Below, piece by piece: positions 36,836-46,966 of a stretch of DNA of 64,000 bases. Each line of letters opens with the position of its first letter. Within the stretch, counting starts at the first letter, position 1. Position numbers and translations under genes: made by a program. Source of the stretch: Alphaproteobacteria bacterium (GTDB lineage Bacteria; Pseudomonadota; Gammaproteobacteria; Burkholderiales; Burkholderiaceae_C); assembly GCA_030054175.1 (NCBI GenBank), contig JASGCM010000008.1:62001-126000 (forward strand), in the 5' to 3' direction. The notes beneath the pieces were generated by a model. It saw only the letters and a program-made list of their open reading frames with translations, searched no databases and was not told the origin of the DNA.

Positions 36836-37668
36836 CCTTCATGTTTCCGGGCCAGGGTGCCCAGCACCGTGGCATGGGGGCTGCCTTGTTCGAGCAGTTC
36901 CCGCTCCAGGTCGAGCAGGCCAACTCGATCCTCGGCTACGACCTGCCGGCGCTGTGCCAGCACAGCGGGCCGAAGCTGAACGACACCGCCTTTACGCAGC
37001 CGGCCCTGTTCACCGTCAACGCGCTGGCCGAGATGTCGGTGCGCCGCACCGGCGTTGAGCCGGACTTCGTGATCGGCCACAGCCTGGGCGAGTACAACGC
37101 GCTGCTGAGTGCCGGCGTGATCGATTTCGAGACCGGCCTGCAGCTGGTGAAGATGCGCGGCGAGCTGATGGCGCGGCAGAACGGCAAGGGCACGATGATC
37201 GCAGTGCTCGACCCCGACCTGGCGCAGCTGCAGGCGGTGGCCGACGAGCTGTCGCCCGATTTCTGCATCGCCAACGACAACTCGCCGAAGCAGCTCGTCT
37301 GCGCCGGCTCGCTGGCCGCGGTCGAGGAGGCCTCGCGGCGCATCACCGCCGGCAACATCGGCAAGGTCGTGCCACTGAAGGTCAGCGGCGCGTTCCACAC
37401 CCGCTTCATGGCCGATGCGGCGGCCGAGTTCCGCCAGTTCTGTGCGCGCTTCAGCTTCAAGCCCGGCCGGCTGCCGGTGGTCTCGAACCTGAGCGCCCGG
37501 CCGCACGACGGGTGCGACTGGCCCGAGCGCCTGTCCGAGCACCTGACCCGGCCGGTGCAGTGGCGCCAGACCCTGGCCTACCTGCGCCAGCAAGGGCCGA
37601 TGTTGTTCCAGGAAGTCGGCCCCGGCACCGTGCTGACCACGCTGGCCAAAGCCAACCTCACCCACTGA
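36829..37668 (+). CDS. Discrete malonyl-CoA:ACP acyltransferase (trans-AT)
   Basis: FMFPGQGAQHRGMG, GHSLGEYNAL, GAFHTRFM. Confidence 0.92.
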   Translation: MLTFMFPGQGAQHRGMGAALFEQFPLQVEQANSILGYDLPALCQHSGPKLNDTAFTQPALFTVNALAEMSVRRTGVEPDFVIGHSLGEYNALLSAGVIDFETGLQLVKMRGELMARQNGKGTMIAVLDPDLAQLQAVADELSPDFCIANDNSPKQLVCAGSLAAVEEASRRITAGNIGKVVPLKVSGAFHTRFMADAAAEFRQFCARFSFKPGRLPVVSNLSARPHDGCDWPERLSEHLTRPVQWRQTLAYLRQQGPMLFQEVGPGTVLTTLAKANLTH

Positions 37669-37685
37669 ACGGGAGTCCACCTTAA

Positions 37686-38354
37686 ATGTTCGAGACCATA
37701 ACCCAGTCCCATGTCGAACGCTTGCGCGAGCATCCGTTCATCCAGCGCTGCCGCGAGGGCACCATCACGCGGCATGAGCTGAACGTCTTCCTGGCCCAGC
37801 AAGCCAAGTACAGCGGTTACTTCACCCGCTACCTGTGCGCACTGATCTCCAACCTGCGCGACAACGACGACGTGATGCGCCTGGCCGAGAACCTGGCCGA
37901 GGAGCTTGGCTTCGGCGGAGACGCCGGTGAGCCGCATGCGAAGCTGTTCTCGCGCATGCTGTCCGAACTGGGCGTGCGCCAGCACGAGGTGCCGACGTTT
38001 CCCGAGACCGAGCACCTGATCGACACGGCGCTGCACTACTGCAAGCAGCCCAACCCGGCCTACGGGCTGGGCGCGCTGTGCCTGGGCGCCGAGGCGATAG
38101 TCGCGCCGCTCTACAGCGACATCATCGAAGGCTTCCTTGCCAACGGCATCAAGCGCGAGCAGCTGAAGTTCTTCGAGATCCACGTCGATTGCGACGACGA
38201 CCACGCCGAGACGATGCGCCAGATCCTGCTGCGCATGCAGGGGGAGCGACCGCAGGATGCAGCGCTGATCCTAGAAGGCGCGCATGCCATGATCGATGCC
38301 CGCCTGGGGTTTTTCAACGGCATTCTGAATGGAGCAAATCAGGCATGTCACTGA
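37686..38354 (+). CDS. Heme-oxygenase-like diiron oxidase (HDO/CADD-like) protein
   Basis: TenA/CADD-like helical protein with candidate metal ligands AEELG ... EPHAKLF ... LGAEAIV ... HVDCDDDH (H-x3-D-x2-H). Confidence 0.75.
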   Translation: MFETITQSHVERLREHPFIQRCREGTITRHELNVFLAQQAKYSGYFTRYLCALISNLRDNDDVMRLAENLAEELGFGGDAGEPHAKLFSRMLSELGVRQHEVPTFPETEHLIDTALHYCKQPNPAYGLGALCLGAEAIVAPLYSDIIEGFLANGIKREQLKFFEIHVDCDDDHAETMRQILLRMQGERPQDAALILEGAHAMIDARLGFFNGILNGANQACH

Positions 38355-38797
38355 CCACTACCCATTCGTCGAAGGACTTTGCAAAGGTCCCTGCCTCACT
38401 CGATGCGACTTTGCCGGACAGGCTGTTCCACGCCGACGTAGTCGGCAGCAGCCATGACGGGAACCGTGACTTTTCCCAGGAGCGCGGGCACGCTGTCAGC
38501 GTGGTGGATCTACCGTCGAAGGTCATCAGCATGACCGTTGGCGGGCTCGAGCCGGGTCAGAGCACGCGTAGGCACCGGCACAACTACGAGACGCTAATTT
38601 ACGTGCTTGAAGGCGAGGGCAAGTCGGTCATTGGAGAGCGCGAAGTTGTCTGGAAGCGCGGCGATGCGTTCTACGTGCCGATCTGGGCTTGGCACCAGCA
38701 CATCAACCTCAGCTCGCAACAAAAGGCGACCTACCTGGCCTGCGAGAACGCGCCGCACCTGCAGAATCTGGGCGTCGCCCTGCGCGAAGAAGCCTGA
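38345..38797 (+). CDS. Cupin-domain protein
   Basis: GGLEPGQSTRRHRHNYETLIYVLEGEG ... GDAFYVPIWAWHQHIN. Confidence 0.85.
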   Translation: MSLTTTHSSKDFAKVPASLDATLPDRLFHADVVGSSHDGNRDFSQERGHAVSVVDLPSKVISMTVGGLEPGQSTRRHRHNYETLIYVLEGEGKSVIGEREVVWKRGDAFYVPIWAWHQHINLSSQQKATYLACENAPHLQNLGVALREEA

Positions 38798-38835
38798 GCG
38801 GTACTTTCCCTTGTTGTCAAAAAAGGAACCACATT

Positions 38836-40197
38836 ATGTCAAAACCTACAGAGAGCACCGCTATGCTCCAAGTCACTAATACAGACGTGGCTGTGCCACT
38901 ACCTGTCGCTGCAAAACCAAAGACGGCTCCACCTGTCGTTCTGGCGCCCAGCTCAAATCCCGCATCGAGCAAGACGAGCGAGGTGCAATGGTGGTTTGAT
39001 GCTCGAAAGCTTGCGAGCGAGCGGATCTTGCCTATTGTTGAGCAGAGCAACTGTACTCATGTTGTGATCAATCATGCCCAGCATCGTGGGTTCACGACTG
39101 CTAAGCAGAAAGTCATTGTCGTTGACGCTCCAGCTCAGTTGAAAGACCTTGAGCACGGCGTCTGGGTGATGACCCATGAGGAGTCAATCCTCCGCCAGGC
39201 CGTTAGTTCCGGCCACAAGGCCGGTTTGTGCATCGATGTGATAGATCTCGAGCGAGAGTTTCCGTACTGTATTGAAGTTTGCGAACGTGGTGACGATTTC
39301 GTAGTGATCGATATCGAGCATGCCACCTACATTCCTTACGAGCTTCTGCTGGCCAAAACGGAAGGCAAACCGACCAAGGTCCTCCGCAACATTCCAATCA
39401 GGGGGCTGCAAGGCGTGGTCGACGACATCAACCAGTCCTTAAACGCTTTTGCGACGATGGAGCATGGCATTGGAGTCGTGCTGCGTACGGAGCATGCCGA
39501 GGTGGTCGAGAACCTATCGCAGCGAATCGAGCGGCGCCAAAACACGTCCATCCACCTAGTGAAGGCGCGCGTCGAAGAGGTGCAACACACCGGGCTGGGC
39601 CATCGAGTTTGCGTCGATTGCACGTCGATGATGTCGGCCGAAGAGGGAATGATCGTCGGCTCGACTGGCTGGGGCGGACTGTTTGTCTGCTCCGAGACAC
39701 ACTACCTGCCGCACATGAATCTGCGTGAGTTCCGTGTCAATGCTGGTGCGGTGCATTCATACATCTGGGGACCTGACGATAGCGTCAAATACCTGAGCGA
39801 AATGCAGGCCGGCGCTGAGGTTTTGTGTGTGGACCTCCATGGCAACTCACGCGCTGTAACGGTAGGTCGAGCCAAGACTGAACGTCGGCCAATGCTTAAG
39901 ATTCGATGCAGTGTCGCGCTTGACAACGTAAGTCCAGAAATACAAAACGCAGTCCTAACTGCGAATGCCGCCAAACGAGCGGTGACACCTAGTCAAGAAA
40001 CTGTTTCCGTTGAGGATCCGAATCGAATTTACTTGAATGTTTTTCTGCAGAATGACTGGCATGTTCGGCTCATGGGTGCCGATAGGAAAGTACGACATGC
40101 GACTTTGGTAGAGCCCGGAGATGAGTTGTTGGCCCATGTAGAGTTGCCTGGGAGGCATACAGGATTGCGAATTTCCGAAAGTATCATTGAGCAGTAG
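38836..40197 (+). CDS. 3-dehydroquinate synthase II (archaeal-type), GriH-like
   Basis: EEGMIVGSTGWGGLFVCSETHYLPHMNLREFRVNAGAVHSYIWGP ... YLSEMQAGAEVLCVDLHG ... VGRAKTERRPMLKI. Confidence 0.88.
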   Translation: MSKPTESTAMLQVTNTDVAVPLPVAAKPKTAPPVVLAPSSNPASSKTSEVQWWFDARKLASERILPIVEQSNCTHVVINHAQHRGFTTAKQKVIVVDAPAQLKDLEHGVWVMTHEESILRQAVSSGHKAGLCIDVIDLEREFPYCIEVCERGDDFVVIDIEHATYIPYELLLAKTEGKPTKVLRNIPIRGLQGVVDDINQSLNAFATMEHGIGVVLRTEHAEVVENLSQRIERRQNTSIHLVKARVEEVQHTGLGHRVCVDCTSMMSAEEGMIVGSTGWGGLFVCSETHYLPHMNLREFRVNAGAVHSYIWGPDDSVKYLSEMQAGAEVLCVDLHGNSRAVTVGRAKTERRPMLKIRCSVALDNVSPEIQNAVLTANAAKRAVTPSQETVSVEDPNRIYLNVFLQNDWHVRLMGADRKVRHATLVEPGDELLAHVELPGRHTGLRISESIIEQ

Positions 40198-40833
40198 GAA
40201 ATATTTACTGCTGTGACGACTTGTGCATTCCATAGATCAGTAGCCTAAAAGGACGGTAGTTGTTGCAAGAGTTTTTTGTATTCAATTCTGTATTCCTCAC
40301 CAATCACCACCTGGGGGTCAATTCATTGATGAGGTTGACTCCTTTCATTTGCGCGAACAGCGTGGCGGGTGCAAGTCCCGCTGCTAGCTGGTCACAGTGA
40401 GCAAAGCGAAGCGTAACTACGTGAGGGCGACCGAACGAGGTAGCTTAAGCGTGAATCCGCAGGCGATGAATAAAAACCATAGAAGGTGTTGTCAAGCCCC
40501 TGATGAGAACTCAAAGTGCTCCATTTATGGTCACCCAAATTGCTCCACCTAGCCAGGAGTGGTATGACCCACTCAATCGGGCGTGTCATAGGCCACTTGC
40601 CAGACGCAGGACATTCTTTCAACGCCTCACGAATGAAGGTGCAGCCTGAGTGAGCGTCTCGCGTGCGATACCTACTTGGGCCGGTAAAGTCTCTACAAAG
40701 TGCCGTCAGGATGTCCTCCAGACTGTGATCGGCGTGCGTCAAGGTAGTTGCCGCCTAATTTACGCAGCTAACGGCTGAATAAGCTTTTGCCCTACATGCT
40801 GCGCAATGACGGAATCACGTTCGGGGTTGAGGG

Positions 40834-42166
40834 TCACCGCACCCATGGCGTATGGCGCGCCCAGCGGGCCGGATGGCGCTGTTTTGCTTCGGTGTACAAG
40901 GCATGGCGAGCGGCCAGAATGGCATGGTCCTCACCGGCATGGCGCTGGTGTGGCGACGCATAGCGGATGCCGCTGTGCTTGTGCTCCAGGTTGTACCAGT
41001 GCACAAATGCCGCACCCCACTGGCGTGCTGCCTCCATTGTCTCGAAGCCCTTGTAGGGGAACTCCGGGCGGTATCTGGCGGTGCGAAATAGCGACTCGGC
41101 GAAGGCGTTGTCGTCGCTCAACCTCGGGCGTGAGTACGAGGGCTTCACGCCCAATCAGTTGAGCATGGCCAGCACCGCGGTGGCCTTGAGTGTGGAGCCG
41201 TTGTCGCCGTGCAATACCGGCTTGTCAGCCAAGGCCGCAATGGCCTCGGCCAAGGCGGTGCGTCGTACCAGATGCACTGCGTACTCGGTGGAGTCGTCGG
41301 CGTGCACTTCCCAGCCCACGATCCTGCGGCTGTACAGATCCAGAATCAGGTGCAGGTGGAACCAGAGGCCAATCACTGTGGCGGGCAAATAGGTCACATC
41401 CCAGCACCAGACCTGGCGTGCGGCCGTGGCGATGTGGGTGGTCAGTGGTCGTTTGGCCTTGGGTGCCTTGGCCCGGCCCCGGTGGGCGCTTTGTCCATGG
41501 GCGCGCAGCACCCGTGCGAACGTGGACTCGCTGGCTAGGTACACGCCCTCATCGGCCAGCATGGGCACGATGCGCGCCTGCGGCACCGATGCAAAGCGTG
41601 CCTCGTTGGCCACGCTCAAGAACTTGGCGCGCTTCTCAGTGCTCAAGACATGGCTAGGTAGCGGGCGCACCGCTGCGGGCCTGCCATCCCCTTTGCTCAG
41701 GCCCTCCTGTGCATTCCAGCGCTGCAGAGTGCGCTGGTCTATGCCGGCGATCTCACACACCTGTTACAGGCGTGCTCCAGCAGCACGGGCCTCGGTAATG
41801 TCTTGAGCCAAGCTGCGGCGATCTTCAAGGACGATCATGCGTCCTCGCCCTTATTGTAGATCGCCGCGACTTTTTTGACAGTACCAAGAGGGCTGCGGTT
41901 TCTGCCAGGGCGCTGTCTTTGCGTAGCCGTTCAAGCTCCAGGTCTTTGATGCGTTTGCGGTCCTGGCGCGTGGCCTGCGGACTGGCACGCGCATCCTGGG
42001 GCTCGGCCAGCGCGCTGGTGGAACTGGCGCACCATTGCTCCAGTTCTGCCGGGTAGATGCCGTGTTCGCGGCACCAGGCGCTCTTGTCTGCTTGCGACAG
42101 TGCTGCCGTAGTAATCACGGCCTGCAGTCTGGCCGGCGCAGTCCATGCCCGCCCTCGGGAGTGCAT
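40834..42166 (-). pseudogene. Degraded IS3-family transposase (orfA/orfB with in-frame stops)
   Basis: orfA-like 41825-42166; orfB DDE fragments 41155-41760 and 40834-41154 separated by TGA where LNWLGVKPSYSRPR would be expected, plus a TAA upstream of QVCEIAGI. Outer IS ends not located. Confidence 0.8.
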
Positions 42167-42453
42167 GGACTGGACATACTCTCTCCAGCGTTCCAGCGTA
42201 CCAACCGCAATACCAACTTCAGTGTTGCGCTCTCAGGCTGCAACAGCCGAGCAATTGCCCGGTCCTTGAATGATTTTCCGTAACGTGCCACTGATTTCCT
42301 TCATCGCCGCCCCTAGGGTTATTGGTTCTAAGGAGGCGACAACTATTGTGACGCGGGGGGTGATTCAGGGAGCTAACTCACCACTGTCCGTGTCGGTTTA
42401 CCGAATTCTTCTCGATGATGGCCTGCTGGTGAAGAGATTTAGGGCTGTCGAAC

Positions 42454-43774
42454 TGAATCGCCCCGGATTTTGAGGAAGTTTCACACTTTGAGAAGATGGA
42501 GCCATGAGCAAGAAATCGAACTGTTTTCACCCGAGGTACTCGAACGCGCTGTCCGTATGGTGCTCGAACACCGCGGCGAGTACCCCTCCCTGTGGGCCAC
42601 CATTGAGTCCATTGCACCCAAGATCGGCTGCGTGCCGCAAACACTCAACGACTGGGTTCGCCAGCATGAAGTGGATGCTGGCATGCGCGATGGCGTCAGC
42701 TCTGATGAGCGAGCCCGCATAAGAGACCTTGAGCGCGAAGTCAAGGAGCTGCGCAAAGCCAACGAAATCCTCAAGCTGGCGAGTGCTTTTTTGCCCAGGC
42801 GAGCTCGACCGCCGACTGAAGTCTTGAGGTCGTTTGTCGACCAACACCGCGACACCCACGGGGTCGAGCCGATTTGCAAAGTGCTGCAAATCGCCCCGAC
42901 TGGCTATAGGTGCCATGCTGCTCGGAAACGCAAGCCCGAACTGCTTGGCGCCAGAGCTAAACGTGATGAAGCCCTGACGCCACAGATCCAAGCCGTCTGG
43001 CAGGCCAACATGCAAGTCTATGGGGCCGACAAAGTCTGGCACAAGATGAATCGTGAGGGCACCAAGGTAGCCCGCTGTACGGTCGAGCGACTCATGAAGC
43101 GCGTGGGATTGCACGGCGTTCGCAGGGGCAAGGTCGTGCGCACCACGGTGCCAGAAAAAGCAGCACCATGCCCGCTGGATCGGGTCAATCGCCAGTTCAA
43201 AGCAGACCGTCCGAACCAACTGTGGGTGTCGGACTTTACCTATGTCAGCACCTGGCAGGGCTGGCAATACGTGGCCTTTGTGATTGACGTGTTTGCCCGG
43301 CGCATCGTGTGCTGGCGCGTCAGCAGTTCCATGCGCACGGACTTTGTGTCATCGATGCGCTGGACCAGGCCCTGTTTGACAGGCAGCCCGAACGCTCTGA
43401 TGCCTTGATTTACCACTCAGACAGGGAGGCGCAATATGTTTCCATTCTCTATACCGAACGCCTTGCGCAGGCAGGGATAGAGCCCTCGGTCGGCAGCCGT
43501 GGCGACAGCTACGACAACGCCCTGGCCGAAACGATCAATGGGCTGTACAAAGCCGAATTGATCCACCGCCGTGCACCATGGAAAACCAAGGAAGCACTTG
43601 AGCTGGCGACCCTGGAATGGGTGGCTTGGTTCAACCACCACAGACTGCTCAGCTCGATTGGGTATATTCCACCGGCTGAAGCTGAGGTGAACTACTACCG
43701 GCAGCTAGCCGGGAAGATCGAGACCGAGGTCACAACTTAAACCAACTGGCCTCCACGAAATACGGGGCGATTCA
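42454..43774 (+). mobile_element. IS3-family insertion sequence with frameshifted transposase
   Basis: Terminal inverted repeats TGAATCGCCCCGGATTTTG... and ...CGAAATACGGGGCGATTCA; transposase in frames 42470-43408 and 43309-43740. Confidence 0.85.
42470..43740 (+). pseudogene. IS3-family transposase, frameshifted near 43350
   Basis: [11 protein letters not shown] in one frame versus [16 protein letters not shown] in the other; apparent 2-nt insertion relative to the expected [14 protein letters not shown]. Confidence 0.75.
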
Positions 43775-44106
43775 TCACGCAGGATTTGGGGTGGATTTAA
43801 CGAGTCCAACTTGACGGACTGACTTCCAGGCTCCAGGGCGTCTGAAGCTTGTTCGCCGGGGAGGGAATTTCCATAATCAGTTCTGTTTAGACGGTGATGG
43901 CGCCAGTACTCCGGATTCCTGTCGGTCCATGCTTTCTGCGCACGCGACTGGTTGTCCCGGTAATCCGGGTCGGATTGAAGCTTGCTTTTTTGCCATTGCC
44001 GACGGCGCTCTTTCTGGCAGACGGGCTTGGAGCAGTACGCCTGGTTCGGTACCTGGGGGGCAGGGGTAAAGTGGATGCCACAGTGGGCGCAACTAAGCTT
44101 GGTCAT
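43742..44106 (-). CDS. Small CxxC zinc-finger-like hypothetical protein, C-terminus replaced by IS sequence
   Basis: MTKLSCAHCGIHFTPAPQVPNQAYCSKPVCQKERRRQWQKSKL; reading frame runs into the adjacent IS end. Confidence 0.45.
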
Positions 44107-44445
44107 GGATGTTCTCCAGTCAGTTGAGGAACTGGAAACATCGCCCGATTGATGGGATGACGGAGGCCCCGAGGGGGAGTTGTTATATGTGGTTGATTGG
44201 CACTTGTGGATCTGGGTTCAATTCCTGAAACCGGATTTGAATTTGGGTCGGTGAAGAGTGCCGATGCAAATGTGTGCAAAACAGACATCATTGGGCTTGC
44301 ATAGACTTACCTCTGAGTGCCGAATCTGATGCGCTGCGAAAAAGATGGTGTTTTCCAACTTTACGAACTTGACAAATCAATCGTAATGATCCAAAATATC
44401 CCTCGTGAGTTGCAATAGAGCACCTCGTGAGCTGGAGAAGCACAC

Positions 44446-44620
44446 ATGTTGACTTTGAAAGAAACAGCCTTTTCGGAGCCTGCAGGCGAGAGCCAAGCAC
44501 TGGCCCATTACCAAATCATTCGCCGCAACGCCGCAGTGGTGCCGTTTGAGCCCAACAAAATTGCCCACGCTATGATGAGGGCGTTCATGGCGGTCCATGG
44601 TGTCTATGCATTTGCTCGAA
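44446..44620 (+). pseudogene. 5' fragment of class I ribonucleotide reductase alpha subunit (ATP-cone start of nrdA)
   Basis: HYQIIRRNAAVVPFEPNKIAHAMMRAFMAVHG resembles NrdA N-terminal ATP cone, after which similarity stops. Confidence 0.65.
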
Positions 44621-44826
44621 GCATTTGCAGTGGATGGCTTCACGGCTTTTGGCGCGCACTCAAGCCATCTAAGCTAGGTGCCCGGTCCGGCGATCGTTCA
44701 GCATGCCTTGATCGCCCAATTCACTTGATCCCACTGCAAGGCCAATCGAGGATGCAAGGATTTTTCGGTAGCAGCAAACCCGCTATGCGCAACGCACCTT
44801 AAACGGGTGTCTAAGACTCAATCGCC

Positions 44827-45297
44827 ATGAACACATTAACTTCCCCTTTTTCTGTTGCCTTTGACTCCTTCAGCACACGTCGCACCACCACAGCAGACCC
44901 ATATGCCACTGAGGCGCAGACTGCGGCGTTGCTGAGTCGTGGTGCGGATTACAGACGTCAACGAATCAATGCTTCGGACATGATTACCACCGATGAAGCC
45001 GCTGAACTAAGCGGGACGACTCGTGTCACGATCAACTCTTGGATCAAGAGTGGCCGTAGCATTGGTGTTGCGCATTTGCGTCGTGGTTTCAAGATGCCGA
45101 AATGGCAGTTTGAGCCCTATGTTTTCCCAGTGATTCAGTCACTGTCCGAAGCGTTGGGCACCACCGATGGGTGGCAAATGCTGTCGTTTTTGGAAACACC
45201 GCACGAAGCACTTGACGGACTGGCGCCACGCATTGCCCTGGAGCAGGGCGTGTCTGGCCAACGCATTGTTGACCTGGCAACAGCAGAAGGGCATTGA
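44827..45297 (+). CDS. Xre/ParS-type antitoxin
   Basis: MITTDEAAELSGTTRVTINSWIKSGRSIGV HTH-like segment; immediately upstream of the RES toxin. Confidence 0.7.
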   Translation: MNTLTSPFSVAFDSFSTRRTTTADPYATEAQTAALLSRGADYRRQRINASDMITTDEAAELSGTTRVTINSWIKSGRSIGVAHLRRGFKMPKWQFEPYVFPVIQSLSEALGTTDGWQMLSFLETPHEALDGLAPRIALEQGVSGQRIVDLATAEGH

Positions 45298-45309
45298 GCT
45301 TGACTGCCC

Positions 45310-45891
45310 ATGAAATTCAAAGACCTTAACCCAACCATTATTGAACTTGCTGCCCCTTACATTTTTCACCGTATTCAGCTGATTCGGTCACGAACCACGA
45401 GCGTGCAAATCAATGGAGTGGCCATGCCGCCAGTCGGCTTGATGTATGGCCGTTATTGCTTACCGGATGAGCCCGTTGCTTATTTGGCCGACAGCCCGGA
45501 GACGGCGCTGTACGAGACACTGCTCAGGCGAGAGACGGTAAGCAGAAGCTTGTCGGAACTGCGTCGAAGGTGTCTGGTCGAATTTGTGACGACTGGCCCC
45601 TTGCGTCTTGCCGATTTGCGTGGTTTGGCTGAGCCATACCCTGTGCTGCAGTCGCTTCGCGTGGCACAAACACAGGAACTGGCGACCGACTGCAGAGCCA
45701 TGAATTTGAATGGGATGGTCTACGCTTCAGCCCAGCACCCGCATCACACATGCATCGCTTTGTTCCAGTCGGGCATCAATCAGTTGAGTAAGCGTAACTC
45801 CCAGCGACTCATCAACCCTGGCACCAACCGCATGCTGCATGTCTTGCACACCGCGCTGTGGCGATCTGGTGTCCCGTTGGATGAGAGTTGA
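45310..45891 (+). CDS. RES-domain toxin
   Basis: YGRYCLPDEPVAYLADSPETALYETLLRRE (R...E) and downstream Ser region typical of RES. Confidence 0.82.
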   Translation: MKFKDLNPTIIELAAPYIFHRIQLIRSRTTSVQINGVAMPPVGLMYGRYCLPDEPVAYLADSPETALYETLLRRETVSRSLSELRRRCLVEFVTTGPLRLADLRGLAEPYPVLQSLRVAQTQELATDCRAMNLNGMVYASAQHPHHTCIALFQSGINQLSKRNSQRLINPGTNRMLHVLHTALWRSGVPLDES

Positions 45892-45901
45892 GACAGCCCA
45901 T

Positions 45902-46243
45902 CACTTTTTGATGTGCATTCCGCAGAACTATGAATCTTATTTTGAGGATTTCAAAATGATTATTGAAAGAGCAATTCAAAATCGCCGTCTGTTGGCGTTT
46001 ACTTACGATGGTTTTTCTCGCACGGTTGAGCCGCACACCTGTGGAATTGATTCCAAGGGACACAAAGCACTGCGAGCATTCCAAGTTGGTGGTGGAAGTG
46101 AATCCGGGGAATACATCGGATGGAAAATGTTCCATGTCGATGAAATTTTCGGCTTGTCTGAGTTGCCACGGTCTTTCGATGGTCCACGCCCTGGTTTCAA
46201 AAGAGGTGACATCGCCTTCAGGGCTATCACTGCAGAGCTTTGA
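45902..46243 (+). CDS. WYL-like hypothetical protein
   Basis: IIERAIQNRRLLAFTYDGFSRTVEPHTCGIDSKGHKALRAFQVGG; start uncertain (45956 region possible). Confidence 0.5.
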   Translation, partial: HFLMCIPQNYESYFEDFKMIIERAIQNRRLLAFTYDGFSRTVEPHTCGIDSKGHKALRAFQVGGGSESGEYIGWKMFHVDEIFGLSELPRSFDGPRPGFKRGDIAFRAITAEL

Positions 46244-46359
46244 TCTCATCCGTTCGGTCCGGTCAAAATCTCTTCCTCGCGTTCACGCTCTGGTACTCGC
46301 TAGCATGATTGAATGCGAATAGAAAGTTCCTGAGTGGTGAACCATCCACCACCATATAC

Positions 46360-46389
46360 GGGGGACAGATTTTCTCTGTCCCCCTTTTT
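46360..46389 (+). terminator. Rho-independent terminator
   Basis: GGGGGACAG-ATTTTCT-CTGTCCCCC followed by TTTTT. Confidence 0.75.
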
Positions 46390-46966
46390 CTTTCCCGGAA
46401 GGCACTGTTTCTGCGGGCTTTCGCGTTTTGCCTTGCGGACGCGACGGGTCAGATTTCCCTGGCTTTTGTCCTCAGAGAGCAAATTTCTCTCTTTTTTCTC
46501 TGTTGGCTTGTGGACGTGTCCATGAGTTGAGGCCAGTATTCATGCGGGTTTCATGGATTCGGTTGGACCTTGCCGCTGCATGAGCATTGTGGATGTGAAC
46601 TTTTTGAAGACGTCCAAATGCAGCTAGGAGGCCACCACTGAATCATCAGATGTTCTGCAGCAGTCGGTCAGAAAATACATTGAGTCAATCGCTGGTCTAG
46701 GCTGGGGGCGGTCGGTCAGGTTTGGCCGCTCAATGCCGACGGTCGCCGATACCTGACATTGGCCGACGCGCCGGGTGAGCAACTGCGATGACCAAAGGCG
46801 AACTCTGCAACCCCACGAATAGTTTGGTGCACATCACGACTGGCCGTCTTCCTTTGCGAACTGGAGTTATTCCAAAGGGAAATAAAGTATTTTTGGATGA
46901 GATTGACATCGATGATGATGGCACCGCGCAGCAGACTTGGCATTCCCCCAAATCAGTAGACACTTT

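Noticed and set aside
40392-40742. 116-aa minus-strand ORF
   Set aside because: Overlaps the structured, possibly intron-derived sequence; no recognisable protein motif.
42454-43774. Target-site duplication around the frameshifted IS3 element
   Set aside because: Bases flanking the inverted repeats (..AAC and TCA..) do not match; no duplication claimed.
46309-46530. 73-aa plus-strand ORF
   Set aside because: Spans a clear rho-independent terminator hairpin; hydrophobic chance translation.
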